Shown here: one piece after another, positions 8,503 through 18,088 of the stretch | Layout: every line of letters starts with the position of its first letter | Position numbering within the stretch: position 1 is the first letter of the stretch | From: Rhodovastum atsumiense | GTDB taxonomy: Bacteria > Pseudomonadota > Alphaproteobacteria > Acetobacterales > Acetobacteraceae | NCBI GenBank assembly: GCA_026225115.1 | Contig: JAMFSE010000122.1 | Location: 1-64,000, forward strand | Reading direction: 5' to 3' | Length of the DNA stretch: 64,000 bases | Position numbers and translations under genes: made by a program | Notes under the pieces: model-generated | Told to the model about the DNA's origin: nothing | Database searches by the model: none | What the model saw: the letters and a program-made list of their open reading frames with translations, nothing else

Positions 8503-10197
8503 ATGAGTGCAGAGTCCAAGGCGTGGATGGCGGCGGAGCAGAAGCGCGGCACCCGCGCCTCGATCCTTCCGGTGGCGCTCGGCACCGCCCAGATTTTGGC
8601 CGCCATCGCCCAGGTTTTTTGTGCGGCCCAGCTACTCTCGGCGGTGCTGCTGCCGCAATCCCGGCAGTGGCCGGTGATCTGCCTTTATACATTGGGTTTC
8701 ATCGGCTTCGCGCTGATCCGCGCCGCCGCAGCGCATCGGGCGGCCCTAGCCGGCTTCGAGCGCGGTGCCGCGGCCAGGCGCCGGCTGCGCAACGGCGTAT
8801 TCTCCAGCCTTCTCGCCAACGGCCCGCTGAACGGCGGATCGCGCGGCCGGCACTCAGCTGAACTGGCCTCTATCGCCATCGACCGGGTCGAGGCCATGGA
8901 AGGCTTTCACGCCCGCTGGCTCCCGGCGACGATCCTCGCAATCATCGGGCCAATCATCATCGGCCTTGCGGCATTCTGGACCGATTGGCATTCCGGCATC
9001 ATCCTCGCTGTCGCCGGGCTTTTCGTGCCGTTTGCCATGGCGGTCGCCGGCATCGGCGCCGGCGTTGCCGCGAAGCGCCAGTTTGTCGCCCTCACCCGGC
9101 TGCAGGTTCGCTTTCTGGACCGCATCCGCGGCATCTCCACCATCATCCTGGCCGGCCGCGCCGCCGATGAGGCGACGGCGCTGGCCGCCGCCGCCGATGA
9201 GTTGCGCCGCCGCACCATGCGCGTGCTGCGTGTCGCCTTTCTATCTTCAACCGCGCTCGACCTCGCTGCCGCCGCCGCCCTGATTTTGATTGTGCTGCGC
9301 TTCGCCGGATTACTGCATGAAAACCTGATTGCGGTACCCGCCGCCTTGTTCATTCTGCTTCTGGTTCCGGAGTTTTTCGCGCCTTTGCGCAATTTTGCCG
9401 CCGTCTATCAGGACCGCATGGCCGCCGAGGCCGCCTCCGAGGAATTTGCCGGCCTGCCGGCACCGCCGGCCCCGGTCCCGGCAGCGGAAATCCGCAGCGT
9501 TACCGCCCATGGCATTACCTTGGCGTTTGAAGACGTCTCTTTCGCCTGGGATGCTGCACGCGGAAATGTGCTGGATAATCTTTCCTTCCGGATCGTCGCC
9601 GGCGACACTTTGCTGCTGACCGGCGCCTCGGGCACCGGCAAATCCACCATTATCGATCTCATCCTCGGCTTCATCGAACCGGCGGCCGGGAAAGTGACCT
9701 TCAATGGCGCCGAGCTGAAATCCCTGGTCCCGGCGGCGCGCGAGAAAATCATCGGCTGGATCGGCCAGAAGCCAATGATCTTCGGCGGCACGATTTTGGA
9801 GAACATCAAATTCGCGAAGCCGGAGGCCAGCGCCGATGAGGTGGCCGATGCCATCAAGCGCGCCCGGCTGACCGAGGTCATCGCCGCTTTACCGCTTGGC
9901 CTGGAAACGCCGATCGGTGAGGCCGGGTTCGGGCTCTCCGGCGGCCAGGCCCAGCGCATCGCCATCGCCCGCGCTTTTTTGAAGGATGCGCCTTTGCTGC
10001 TGCTCGATGAGCCCACCGCGCATCTGGACCCCGCAATCGAGCGCGATGTGCTGGAGAGCCTGAAGCGCCTGGCAATCGGCCGCACCGTCATCCTCGCCAC
10101 CCACTCCACGCTGGCGCAGGAATTCGCCCGCGACACCGGCGCCCGCAAGCTCGATCTCGACGCGGTTCGGCTCGCCAAATTGCGGGGTGTCGCGTGA
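8503..10197 (+). CDS. cydD: Thiol reductant ABC exporter, CydD subunit
   Basis: A 564-residue half-transporter with an N-terminal six-helix membrane domain (about 1-300) and a C-terminal ATPase. Walker A is GASGTGKST, the signature LSGGQAQR and Walker B LLLLDEPTAHLD. CydDC exports cysteine and glutathione to the periplasm and is needed to assemble cytochrome bd oxidase. The gene is followed by cydC with a GTGA overlap. cydAB does not follow in this window, so the oxidase must be encoded elsewhere, if present. Confidence 0.9.
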   Translation: MSAESKAWMAAEQKRGTRASILPVALGTAQILAAIAQVFCAAQLLSAVLLPQSRQWPVICLYTLGFIGFALIRAAAAHRAALAGFERGAAARRRLRNGVFSSLLANGPLNGGSRGRHSAELASIAIDRVEAMEGFHARWLPATILAIIGPIIIGLAAFWTDWHSGIILAVAGLFVPFAMAVAGIGAGVAAKRQFVALTRLQVRFLDRIRGISTIILAGRAADEATALAAAADELRRRTMRVLRVAFLSSTALDLAAAAALILIVLRFAGLLHENLIAVPAALFILLLVPEFFAPLRNFAAVYQDRMAAEAASEEFAGLPAPPAPVPAAEIRSVTAHGITLAFEDVSFAWDAARGNVLDNLSFRIVAGDTLLLTGASGTGKSTIIDLILGFIEPAAGKVTFNGAELKSLVPAAREKIIGWIGQKPMIFGGTILENIKFAKPEASADEVADAIKRARLTEVIAALPLGLETPIGEAGFGLSGGQAQRIAIARAFLKDAPLLLLDEPTAHLDPAIERDVLESLKRLAIGRTVILATHSTLAQEFARDTGARKLDLDAVRLAKLRGVA

Positions 10198-11861
10198 GCG
10201 GAATGCCCAGCCCGGGGGCGCGTAGCCCGATCCGGCAAATCGTGAACCTCTGGCGCGGCCATTCCGCCTATCTGGCACTCGGCGCCTTGCTGGCTTTGGC
10301 AGCGCTTGCCGCCGGGATCGCTTTGATGGCGAATGCCGGGAATGTCGTCGCCGTTGCCGTCACCGGCGGCGTCATCCTGGTCCCGATCGTCTTGCAGGCA
10401 TCCGGTGCCGCCCGCGTGCTCCTGCGCTATGTTGAACGCGTCATCTCGCATGACGCGATGTTCCGGGCCCTCACCCGCATCCGCATCTGGTTTTTCAACG
10501 GGCTCGCCCATAGCGCTGCCGGCGGTCTCGGTTTTCGCAAAGCGGGCGACGTGCTTGCCCGGCTGGTCAACGATGTCGAAGCGTTGGACGGGCTATATCT
10601 GCGGATCATCGTCCCCGGGCTTTGCGCGGTTCTGCTGCTGCCTCTGCTCGCGGTGTTTCTGTGGCGGGAGAGCCTCTGGGCGGTGATTCTGATCCTGCCC
10701 ATTTTTTGCTTCATCGCCTTCATTCTACCGTTGCGTGCCGCCCGCCTCGCCACCGGCAACACCGGCCAGACCGGCATCGCGATGGCCGGCCTGCGTAGTT
10801 CCGCGCTCGATGCCCTCACCGGGCTGCGGGAGGTTAAAATCTTCGCCGCCGAGGGCCGCATGCTGGCGAAAATCCAGTCGCAGGAGGCTGCCTACCTGGC
10901 CGCCCAACGCGACTTTGCACGCGAATCCAGCCGGCTGAATAGCATCAGCTTTCTGGCCGCCCAGGCCGCGACCTTGCTCGCAATTCTGTTGGCGCTGATT
11001 TTTACCGGTGCCTCGCCGCTTGCCGCCACCATCGCCGTCTTCGTCCTGATTGCCGCTTTTGAGGCAACCGCTGGCCTGCCGCGCGCCGGAATCCTGTTCG
11101 GCCAGGCCGAGGGCGCCGCCGCCCGCGTGGTGGAAGCCGCAACCACCGCGCCGCGCGTAACCGACCCCGAAAGCCCGGCCCCGCTTCCCAGCAGCAATGC
11201 GCTGGCACTGGAGCATGTCAGCTTTCGTTACGCCGAGAACCTGCCGTATGTTTTCGAAAACCTCTCGTTGCAGCTGCCCAGCAACACGCATACCGCCATC
11301 CTCGGCCCATCGGGCGCCGGTAAATCCACCATCGCAGCACTGCTGCTGAAACTGGCAGCCCCCAACTCCGGCCGCATCCGCCTCGGCCCCACCGACATCT
11401 CCGCCCTGCCGGCCGAAGCGCTGCGCAGCCGCATCGCCTATCTCTCGCAATCCACCCATCTGTTCGCCGACACCATCCGCAACAATCTGCGCCTCGGCGA
11501 CCCGACCGCTGACGACGCAAGACTATGGGAGGCCCTGGCCGCCGCCCAGCTGACCGAGGCCATCCACGCTTTGCCCGACGGCCTCAACACCTGGCTCGGC
11601 GAATCCGGCAACACAATCTCCGGCGGCCAGGCCCGCCGCCTGGCGCTGGCCCGCACGTTGCTTTCGCCCGCCCCCATCCTAATCCTGGACGAACCCTGCG
11701 CCGGCCTCGACTACGCCACCGCAATCGAATTTCTAAAAACCCTGAATGTGGCAACAAAAAATCGCACCATCCTGCTGATCGTCCACCGCCTGACCGGCGT
11801 GGAGCAACTGGACCGCATCTGGCGACTGGCTAATGGCAGTTTAATGGCCGCTACCGGCTAA
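10194..11861 (+). CDS. cydC: Thiol reductant ABC exporter, CydC subunit
   Basis: A 555-residue partner of CydD, with a membrane domain over about residues 20-310 and an ATPase with Walker A GPSGAGKST, signature ISGGQARR and Walker B ILILDEPCAGLD. It starts with GTG overlapping the cydD stop (GTGA), so the two subunits are translationally coupled and form the heterodimer. The asymmetric signature sequences fit the CydC side. The stop is four bases before the GTG of the next transporter gene. Confidence 0.9.
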   Translation: MSGMPSPGARSPIRQIVNLWRGHSAYLALGALLALAALAAGIALMANAGNVVAVAVTGGVILVPIVLQASGAARVLLRYVERVISHDAMFRALTRIRIWFFNGLAHSAAGGLGFRKAGDVLARLVNDVEALDGLYLRIIVPGLCAVLLLPLLAVFLWRESLWAVILILPIFCFIAFILPLRAARLATGNTGQTGIAMAGLRSSALDALTGLREVKIFAAEGRMLAKIQSQEAAYLAAQRDFARESSRLNSISFLAAQAATLLAILLALIFTGASPLAATIAVFVLIAAFEATAGLPRAGILFGQAEGAAARVVEAATTAPRVTDPESPAPLPSSNALALEHVSFRYAENLPYVFENLSLQLPSNTHTAILGPSGAGKSTIAALLLKLAAPNSGRIRLGPTDISALPAEALRSRIAYLSQSTHLFADTIRNNLRLGDPTADDARLWEALAAAQLTEAIHALPDGLNTWLGESGNTISGGQARRLALARTLLSPAPILILDEPCAGLDYATAIEFLKTLNVATKNRTILLIVHRLTGVEQLDRIWRLANGSLMAATG

Positions 11862-11865
11862 GCGC

Positions 11866-12465
11866 GTGGCACCCATAACCCCTGACCCTCAACTGCGGCG
11901 GATCATTCGGCTCGTCGCCATCCTGAACTTCGCTTATTTTGGAATTGAGTTCTCCGTTGCACGCTTAATCGGCTCGGTTTCGCTATTCGCGGACAGCATC
12001 GACTTCCTCGAAGATGCTTCGGTTAATCTCCTAATTCTTGTGGCGCTAGGGTGGACGGCACGCAATCGCGCCCGCGTTGGCATGACGCTCGCCGGCATCC
12101 TGCTCGTACCCGGCCTAGCCACCTTATGGACGGCGTGGGAAAAATTTCATCTACCCCTGGCGCCAGACCCCGTGTTGCTTTCGCTTACCGGCATTGGAGC
12201 ATTGGCCGTAAACCTATCCTGCGCCTTTATGTTGGCGCGGTATCGTCAGCATGGCGGTAGCCTGACCACGGCTGCCTTTCTGTCAGCGCGCAACGACGCT
12301 ATTGCGAACATCGCCATCATCGCGGCAGGTCTAATAACGGCCATACTATGGGCGTCCGCATGGCCAGATTTAATCGTCGGGCTAGGCATCGCCGCCTTGA
12401 ACGCCGACGCTGCGCGGGAGGTTTGGTTGGCCGCACGTAGCGAACACAAATCGGCAGAAGCTTAG
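11866..12465 (+). CDS. Cation diffusion facilitator (CDF) family transporter
   Basis: A 199-residue membrane protein with about six helices. The first metal-site motif FADSIDFLEDA (helix 2) and the second, ARNDAIANIAIIAAG (helix 5), correspond to the CDF HxxxD/DxxxD pairs. It lacks the usual C-terminal cytoplasmic domain, so it is a short CDF like those often annotated CzcD-like. Divalent cation/proton exchange (Zn, Co, Cd or Fe) is likely. It starts with GTG four bases after cydC and may ride on that transcript. Confidence 0.8.
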   Translation: MAPITPDPQLRRIIRLVAILNFAYFGIEFSVARLIGSVSLFADSIDFLEDASVNLLILVALGWTARNRARVGMTLAGILLVPGLATLWTAWEKFHLPLAPDPVLLSLTGIGALAVNLSCAFMLARYRQHGGSLTTAAFLSARNDAIANIAIIAAGLITAILWASAWPDLIVGLGIAALNADAAREVWLAARSEHKSAEA

Positions 12466-12723
12466 CGGAGCATGATCTTGCTGAGGTGGACGGCCCCCGC
12501 TTCCGGCATCGATGTGCCAAGCGAGCGTAGATAGCCGCTTAACGACACCATGTGTCGAATAACAACATTGGAGAAGGGCGACTAATCCGAAGGCCTGGAT
12601 CCGGCATTGATCGTGCCGTTGACAGCCCCGTGCGGCAGCGGCAGGTTGACGGTGGGGATTGCTGCGATAGCCCCTTCAGGCTTCAGCCCAAATATCGCGT
12701 CCTACTTCCTATAGGAGGGACGC
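12466..12723. other. Intergenic gap before chrA, no gene recognised
   Basis: About 258 bp between two metal-transport genes. The plus-strand frame 12552-12737 has no resemblance to a protein family. On the minus strand about 39 codons read openly (GLKPEGAIAAIPTVNLPLPH) without a start, possibly a gene remnant. A ttgaca hexamer at about 12619 could be a -35 box, but no good -10 follows. An aggaggg Shine-Dalgarno at 12714 serves chrA. Confidence 0.4.
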
Positions 12724-14118
12724 TTGGCCACGCCTGATACATTCGACATCTCCGATCAAAATCCACTTGGCTCGGCCGGAAAACCCTCGCTGCCACCCTT
12801 TCGCGAAGCCCTCGGCGTTTGGCTGCGGATCGGCTGTCTATCATTTGGCGGCCCTGCAGGTCAGATCGCCCTGCTACACCGCGAGGTCGTAGATAATCGC
12901 AATTGGGTCAGCGACAGGCGATTTTTACATGCCCTGAATTTCTGCACATTGTTGCCGGGACCGGAAGCGCAACAACTGGCGATCTATCTCGGCTGGCTGA
13001 TGCATGGCGCGGCCGGGGGCTTCGCGGCCGGGCTACTTTTCATCATTCCCGGCGCGCTGGTGATGTTCGTCTTGTCAATCATTTACGCGCTATTTGGCGG
13101 CGTGCCGCTTGTTGCCGCGGTGTTTTTTGGATTGAAGAGCGCTGTCCTGGTTCTGGTTGTCGAGGCGTTGCAGCGGGTCAGCCGCCGCGCCTTAAAAGGG
13201 AAACAAGCTTGGGCCTTGGCGAGCCTGAGTTTTGCAGCATTATTCTTGTTCGGCATCGCTTTTCCCATCGTCATCCTCGGGGCCGGCCTCGCGGGTTTCA
13301 TCTTCCCGCGCTATTTTTCAAGCGCAGGCCATGGCGCGGCTAAAGACGGTCCCCCCGCGTTGCTTGATGCTGTGATCGAGGCCGACCTTGGCCGCGCTGG
13401 CCACATGGCGCGCAGTGCACGCAACGCCGGGATCGCATCGCTCGCTGCCTGGTTATTCCCTGTGGCGATCTTGCTCACACAGGGAGGAATCTATGCCGAT
13501 ATCGCATGGTTCTTTTCCAAAATGGCCGTTGTGACTTTTGGCGGCGCATACGCTGTTCTCGCCTATGTCGCTCAGGAAGCGGTCGGCAATTACCATTGGT
13601 TGTCTGCACCTGAAATGCTGGCGGGCCTCGGTCTGGCGGAGACCACGCCAGGGCCCCTCATCCTGGTGCTACAATTTGTGGGCTTTCTCGCGGGTTACCG
13701 CGCACCTGGCCCTTTAACCGGTATGCTTGGCGGTCTCGCGGCTTCGATCCTCACATTATGGGTGACGTTCGCGCCTTGCTTCGCTTTCGTTTTCCTTGGT
13801 GCACCGCTTATCGAACGGCTGCAGAACAATCGTGCCTTGTCCGGCGCTCTGGCAGCCATCACGGCTGGCATCGTCGGCGTAATCGCCAACCTGGCCGTTT
13901 GGTTTGCACTACATGCCTTGTTTCGCGAGACGATTCCCGTTCGGGCTGTTTGCCTGTTTTTCGATGCGCCGGTTCTTGCCAGCCTCGACCCATGGGCGCT
14001 TTTGCTGTCCCTCCTCGCCGCGTTTACCTTGCTCCGGCTGAATCTAGGGGTCATTCGCACGCTGGTAATCTGCTCCGCCGCAAGCGTCGGCTTGCATCTG
14101 GTGCTTGGATTCATATAG
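12724..14118 (+). CDS. chrA: Chromate efflux transporter ChrA
   Basis: A 464-residue membrane protein of the CHR superfamily, long (bidomain) form with about ten helices. The N-terminal domain has the signature LSFGGPAGQIALLHREVV and the loop FLHALNFCTLLPGPEAQQLA; the second domain repeats it as VTFGGAYAVLAYVAQ and GLAETTPGPLILVLQFVGF. It exports chromate, probably with protons. The start is TTG, chosen because a near-perfect aggaggg lies six bases before it. It sits beside a CDF transporter, forming a small metal-resistance unit. Confidence 0.94.
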   Translation: MATPDTFDISDQNPLGSAGKPSLPPFREALGVWLRIGCLSFGGPAGQIALLHREVVDNRNWVSDRRFLHALNFCTLLPGPEAQQLAIYLGWLMHGAAGGFAAGLLFIIPGALVMFVLSIIYALFGGVPLVAAVFFGLKSAVLVLVVEALQRVSRRALKGKQAWALASLSFAALFLFGIAFPIVILGAGLAGFIFPRYFSSAGHGAAKDGPPALLDAVIEADLGRAGHMARSARNAGIASLAAWLFPVAILLTQGGIYADIAWFFSKMAVVTFGGAYAVLAYVAQEAVGNYHWLSAPEMLAGLGLAETTPGPLILVLQFVGFLAGYRAPGPLTGMLGGLAASILTLWVTFAPCFAFVFLGAPLIERLQNNRALSGALAAITAGIVGVIANLAVWFALHALFRETIPVRAVCLFFDAPVLASLDPWALLLSLLAAFTLLRLNLGVIRTLVICSAASVGLHLVLGFI

Positions 14119-14185
14119 GGCGCGTCGGGCTGGCGTGGTGTATACATCTTGATCCATGCACCATGGGGAGCGACGTTCCCCAGAA

Positions 14186-14914
14186 CTATTTAAAATTATC
14201 CTTAGCCGATCTCAGCCGTCCAAGGCTCTGAGCATCTAGCGCACGCAGGAAGGGGTTGGTCGCTACTTCCACGCCAAGCCGCACCGGCAAGGTGGCTTTG
14301 CCCTCGCGGCGCAGCGCATCGACTTCCTTTACCCGGGCCTGCAGAGCGGTGTTTTCCGGGTCCACTGAGATCGCGAATTTGGCGTTCGACTGGGTATATT
14401 CATGGCCGGCGCAAACCAGCGTCTCCGGCGGCAATTCGGCGAATTTCTGCAGACTTTCATACATGTCGGCCGCCGTACCCTCGAACAGCCGCCCGCAGCC
14501 CATGCTGAACATCGTATCGCCGCAGAACAGCAGTCCGCCATCGGCAAAATAATAGGCAATATGGCCGAGCGTATGCGCCGGCGTGTCGATCACCCGGGCC
14601 GAGGCGGCGCCGAACTTCACCTCATCGCCCTCGCGCACCGGGATATCGAGTTTCGGCAGCCGATGCGCATCGCAGGCATTGCCCACCACCTTGGCGCCAT
14701 AGCGTTTGGCAAGCTCCGGCGCCCCGTCGATATGATCACCGTGATGATGCGTCAAAAAGATAAAATCCAAATGCCCGCCGGCAGCCTCGATCGCTGGTAT
14801 CGCCGGCGGAGCCTCTGCAGGGTCGATAATGCCGATCTTGCCGCTCACGGAGTCCTTGATCAGCCAGGAGTAGTTATCCGTCAGCATGGGGATGGCGGTC
14901 ACTGATACGGTCAC
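14186..14914 (-). CDS. gloB: Hydroxyacylglutathione hydrolase (glyoxalase II)
   Basis: A 242-residue metallo-beta-lactamase-fold enzyme that hydrolyses S-lactoylglutathione. The metal motif THHHGDHIDG, then HTLGHIAYY, FCGDTMFSMGCGRLFEG and the C-terminal HAGP-type domain (AGHEYTQSNAKFA) are all present. The ORF track starts at 14995, but GTG 14914 follows aaaggagcc and removes overlap with the divergent methyltransferase gene. It detoxifies methylglyoxal together with glutathione, whose synthetase is encoded at 5337. Confidence 0.95.
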   Translation of the reverse strand: MTVSVTAIPMLTDNYSWLIKDSVSGKIGIIDPAEAPPAIPAIEAAGGHLDFIFLTHHHGDHIDGAPELAKRYGAKVVGNACDAHRLPKLDIPVREGDEVKFGAASARVIDTPAHTLGHIAYYFADGGLLFCGDTMFSMGCGRLFEGTAADMYESLQKFAELPPETLVCAGHEYTQSNAKFAISVDPENTALQARVKEVDALRREGKATLPVRLGVEVATNPFLRALDAQSLGRLRSAKDNFK

Positions 14915-14955
14915 TTGCTGGCTCCTTTTCCTGGTTCGCGTGCTATATAGACCGC

Positions 14956-15669
14956 ATGTCCATCGATGCGCGAGACGCCGCCGAATTTTACGCAACCACC
15001 TTGGGCGGCCTCACCGCAAACCTGCTCCGCCGCCGCCTGCAGGAAATTTGGCCGGATTGCTCCAATCTTTCCTGCCTGGGCCTCGGCTATACCGGGCCAT
15101 TTCTGCGGCAATGGCGGGAGCAGGCGGTCCGCACCATCGCCGTCTCGCCGCAGAATTTCGGCAATGCCATTTTCCCCGCCGGCCGCGCCAGCCTCAGCTG
15201 CACCGCCGAGGAAGACACCCTGCCCTTTCCCGATCTGTCCTTCGACCGGATCCTTCTCATTCACGGCCTGGAGCACGCCGATAATGCGCGCCAGACCCTG
15301 CGCGAGGTCTGGCGGCTGCTGAAAGATGACGGCCGTCTGATCGTTGTCGTCCCGAATCGCCAGGGCATGTGGGCCTATTGGGAAAACTCCCCCTTCGGCT
15401 ACGGCCAACCCTATTCCAAGGGCCAGCTCTCCCGGCTGCTCTCCAGCCTGTTCTTCCAGGTCGAACATCAAAGCTCGGCGCTCTGCGTCCCGCCCATCAA
15501 CTGGCGCCTGCTGCTGCGAACCTTCGATCTCTGGGAGCGCCTCGGCACAACGCTCACCCCGCAATTCGCCGGCCTCACCATCGCCGAAGCCACCAAGGAC
15601 CTGCACGCCGTCATACCCATAAAACGCCAACCCGCGCGGCGCAGGATTATGGTGGATGCAAGCAATTAA
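14956..15669 (+). CDS. SAM-dependent methyltransferase (class I)
   Basis: A 237-residue protein with a Methyltransf_11-like core: CLGLGYTGPFLRQW in the place of motif I, EEDTLPFPDLSFDRILLIHGLEH as motifs II-III, and LREVWRLLKDDGRLIVVVPNR as motif IV/V. A C-terminal extension of about 80 residues follows. It is divergent from gloB, with only 41 bp between them, a pairing I recall from related alphaproteobacteria but cannot check here. Substrate unknown. Confidence 0.85.
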   Translation: MSIDARDAAEFYATTLGGLTANLLRRRLQEIWPDCSNLSCLGLGYTGPFLRQWREQAVRTIAVSPQNFGNAIFPAGRASLSCTAEEDTLPFPDLSFDRILLIHGLEHADNARQTLREVWRLLKDDGRLIVVVPNRQGMWAYWENSPFGYGQPYSKGQLSRLLSSLFFQVEHQSSALCVPPINWRLLLRTFDLWERLGTTLTPQFAGLTIAEATKDLHAVIPIKRQPARRRIMVDASN

Positions 15670-15815
15670 GCAGCCGCTTTTTCAAAAAAAGCGGCGCAAA
15701 AAACTTGTGTGATACTGTAGCCGGGAGTTTTGAACACCGACGGCACAAATTTATAAAAGTCTTTTTGGTTTCGCGGACGGCCGGCCTTTTTCTTCAGAAA
15801 AAGAACTGCTTAACC
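15664..15815. repeat. Family-1 palindromic element, complete, inverted (copy C)
   Basis: It begins agcagccgctttttcaaaaa and ends tttttcttcagaaaaagaac followed by tgctta, so it is in the opposite orientation to copy B. aaaagtctttttgg is the inverted form of the ccaaaaagactttt core. The central part is diverged. It lies between the convergent methyltransferase gene and glnA, beginning inside the methyltransferase stop region. Confidence 0.75.
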
Positions 15816-15820
15816 TAATA

Positions 15821-15847
15821 AAAAAAGGGAGCCGGAGCTCCCTTTTT
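15821..15847 (-). terminator. Rho-independent terminator of glnA
   Basis: gggagc-cgga-gctccc flanked by A-run and T-run (aaaaaaggga and ccctttttc). On the minus strand the stem is followed by seven T residues, 21 bases after the glnA stop. The symmetrical flanks let it also stop plus-strand transcription from the methyltransferase side. Confidence 0.9.
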
Positions 15848-15867
15848 CGTCAGGCTAAACCTTTGCA

Positions 15868-17301
15868 TTAAGCCGAGTAGTACATTTCGAACTCAACCGG
15901 GTGCGGGGTGTGTTCGAAGCGGTAGACTTCTTTCCACTTCAGCTCGATATAGCTTTCGATCTGTTCTTCGGTGAACACATCGCCGGCCAGCAGGAACTCG
16001 TGGTCGGCGTGCAGTGCGCCCAAGGCTTCGCGCAGCGAGCCGCAGACGGTCGGGATTTCCTTCAGCTCTTCCGGCGGCAGGTCGTACAGATCTTTATCCA
16101 TCGGGTCACCCGGGTGGATTTTGTTCTTGATGCCGTCGAGTGCCGCCATCGAGACCGCGGCGAAGGAGAGGTACGGGTTCGCCATCGGATCGGGGAACCG
16201 CACTTCAACGCGCTTGGCTTTCGGGCTGGTGGTGTAGGGGATACGGCAGGAAGCCGAGCGGTTGCGAGCGGAATAGGCCAGCAGCACCGGCGCCTCGAAA
16301 CCCGGGATCAACCGTTTGTAGCTGTTGGTCGACGGGTTGGTGAAGGCGTTGATCGCCTTGGCATGTTTGATGATGCCGCCGATCGCGTACAGACACATCT
16401 CGGAGAGATCCGCATAGCCGTTGCCGGCGAAGAGCGGCTTGCCGGCTTTCCAGATGGAAAGATGGGTATGCATGCCCGAGCCGTTATCGCCATAGATCGG
16501 CTTCGGCATGAAGGTCGCGGTTTTGCCGTAGGAATGCGCGACGTTATGGACGCAGTACTTATAGATCTGCATCTGGTCGGCGAGCTTCGTGAGCGTATTG
16601 AACCGGGTTCCGAGCTCGTGCTGCGACTGCGCGACCTCATGGTGATGCTTCTCGATCGGCAGGCCCATCTCGCCCATTGACGAGAGCATTTCGGCGCGCA
16701 GATCGCTATCCCCATCCACCGGCGGGACCGGGAAATAGCCGCCTTTGAGTGCCGGGCGGTGACCCATATTGCCTTCGGGATAATCTTTCATCGAAGAGCC
16801 GGGGCCTTCGATGCTGTCCAGCTGATAGGTGCCGAAATTGCCGCCGGTACCGAACTTCACGGAGTCAAAAATGAAGAACTCGATTTCCGCGCCGAGCATC
16901 AGGGTATCGCCGATGCCGGAAGCTTTGACATAGGCTTCAACGCGCTTGGCGGTGGAGCGCGGGTCGCGGGCATAGCCCTGGCCGGTCGCCGGCTCAACGA
17001 TGTCGCAGAACAGGATCAGGCTCGGCTTCGCCGAAAACGGATCCAGCACGGCGGTTTCCAGATCCGGCTGCAAAATCATGTCGGATTCATTGATCGCCTT
17101 CCAGCCGGCGATCGAGGAGCCGTCAAACATGAAACCATCTTTCAGCGCATCCGCATCGACCGTCGAAATATGCTGCGCGGTATGATGCCATTTTCCTTTC
17201 GGGTCGGTGAAGCGGAGATCGACGTATTCAACGCCGTTATCCTTAATCATCGCCAAAACTTTCGATACGCCGTCGTCACCACCAGCGGGCTTCTTCGCCA
17301 T
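15868..17301 (-). CDS. glnA: Glutamine synthetase type I
   Basis: A 477-residue enzyme making glutamine from glutamate and ammonia. The beta-Grasp start ([21 protein letters not shown]), FDGSSIAGW, the metal site [23 protein letters not shown] and [21 protein letters not shown] are canonical. The adenylylation tyrosine lies in [11 protein letters not shown], so activity should be controlled by GlnE and PII. ATG 17301 is preferred to the TTG two codons earlier. It follows glnB in an operon driven by the sigma-54-type promoter at 17861, and ends at a strong terminator. Confidence 0.97.
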   Translation of the reverse strand: MAKKPAGGDDGVSKVLAMIKDNGVEYVDLRFTDPKGKWHHTAQHISTVDADALKDGFMFDGSSIAGWKAINESDMILQPDLETAVLDPFSAKPSLILFCDIVEPATGQGYARDPRSTAKRVEAYVKASGIGDTLMLGAEIEFFIFDSVKFGTGGNFGTYQLDSIEGPGSSMKDYPEGNMGHRPALKGGYFPVPPVDGDSDLRAEMLSSMGEMGLPIEKHHHEVAQSQHELGTRFNTLTKLADQMQIYKYCVHNVAHSYGKTATFMPKPIYGDNGSGMHTHLSIWKAGKPLFAGNGYADLSEMCLYAIGGIIKHAKAINAFTNPSTNSYKRLIPGFEAPVLLAYSARNRSASCRIPYTTSPKAKRVEVRFPDPMANPYLSFAAVSMAALDGIKNKIHPGDPMDKDLYDLPPEELKEIPTVCGSLREALGALHADHEFLLAGDVFTEEQIESYIELKWKEVYRFEHTPHPVEFEMYYSA

Positions 17302-17428
17302 GCTCAATCCCCGTTATAAAGAATGCAATCAATGCAAGATTAGGAAGCCGCACCATGCGGCCCCCGATGTTTTAGTAATTTTTTCTCCGGTCAATAATCC
17401 AAGCCGGAAAACGTTCCGTTGTGCAAAT

Positions 17429-17860
<432 letters not shown>

Positions 17861-17879
17861 CTAGCATGACCCGTGCCAG
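17861..17879 (-). promoter_or_regulatory. Sigma-54 promoter of glnB-glnA
   Basis: On the minus strand ctggcacgggtcatgctag matches the -24/-12 consensus (TGGCACG-N4-TTGCA) with one change (A for the first T of TTGC) and exact GG-N10-GC spacing. It is about 94 bp before the glnB ATG. glnBA of alphaproteobacteria is classically NtrC/RpoN-dependent, so nitrogen limitation is the expected inducer. Upstream TGCACC-like half sites near 17917-17935 could be NtrC-binding, but are imperfect. Confidence 0.7.
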
Positions 17880-18088
17880 GACGCGTTAGCGCCGGTTTAA
17901 TTCACACAGCAGCCATTGCACCAGGGCCAGGCACGGGCCCAATTCCGGCGTTGCTTATCTCCCGTCTCACAATTGCATAATAAATAAGCAGGTTTGCTTG
18001 ATCGATTTTACCGTGCCATGGCTAGGCTCGATCCGGCGTCACGATCGCCTTCCGCTTAATTTCAAGTCCGATCCCATCCAGGAGCCTG

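Noticed and set aside
9408-10511. 367-aa minus-strand frame
   Set aside because: Antisense to cydD and cydC; both have clear ATPase motifs.
12552-12737. 61-aa plus-strand frame before chrA
   Set aside because: No ribosome binding site or family match, and it overlaps the well-supported chrA start.
14915-14995. N-terminal extension of gloB in the ORF track
   Set aside because: The extension is not part of the glyoxalase II fold, overlaps the divergent methyltransferase, and a good ribosome binding site supports the GTG at 14914.
15901-16680. 259-aa plus-strand frame
   Set aside because: Antisense to glnA, with no family similarity.
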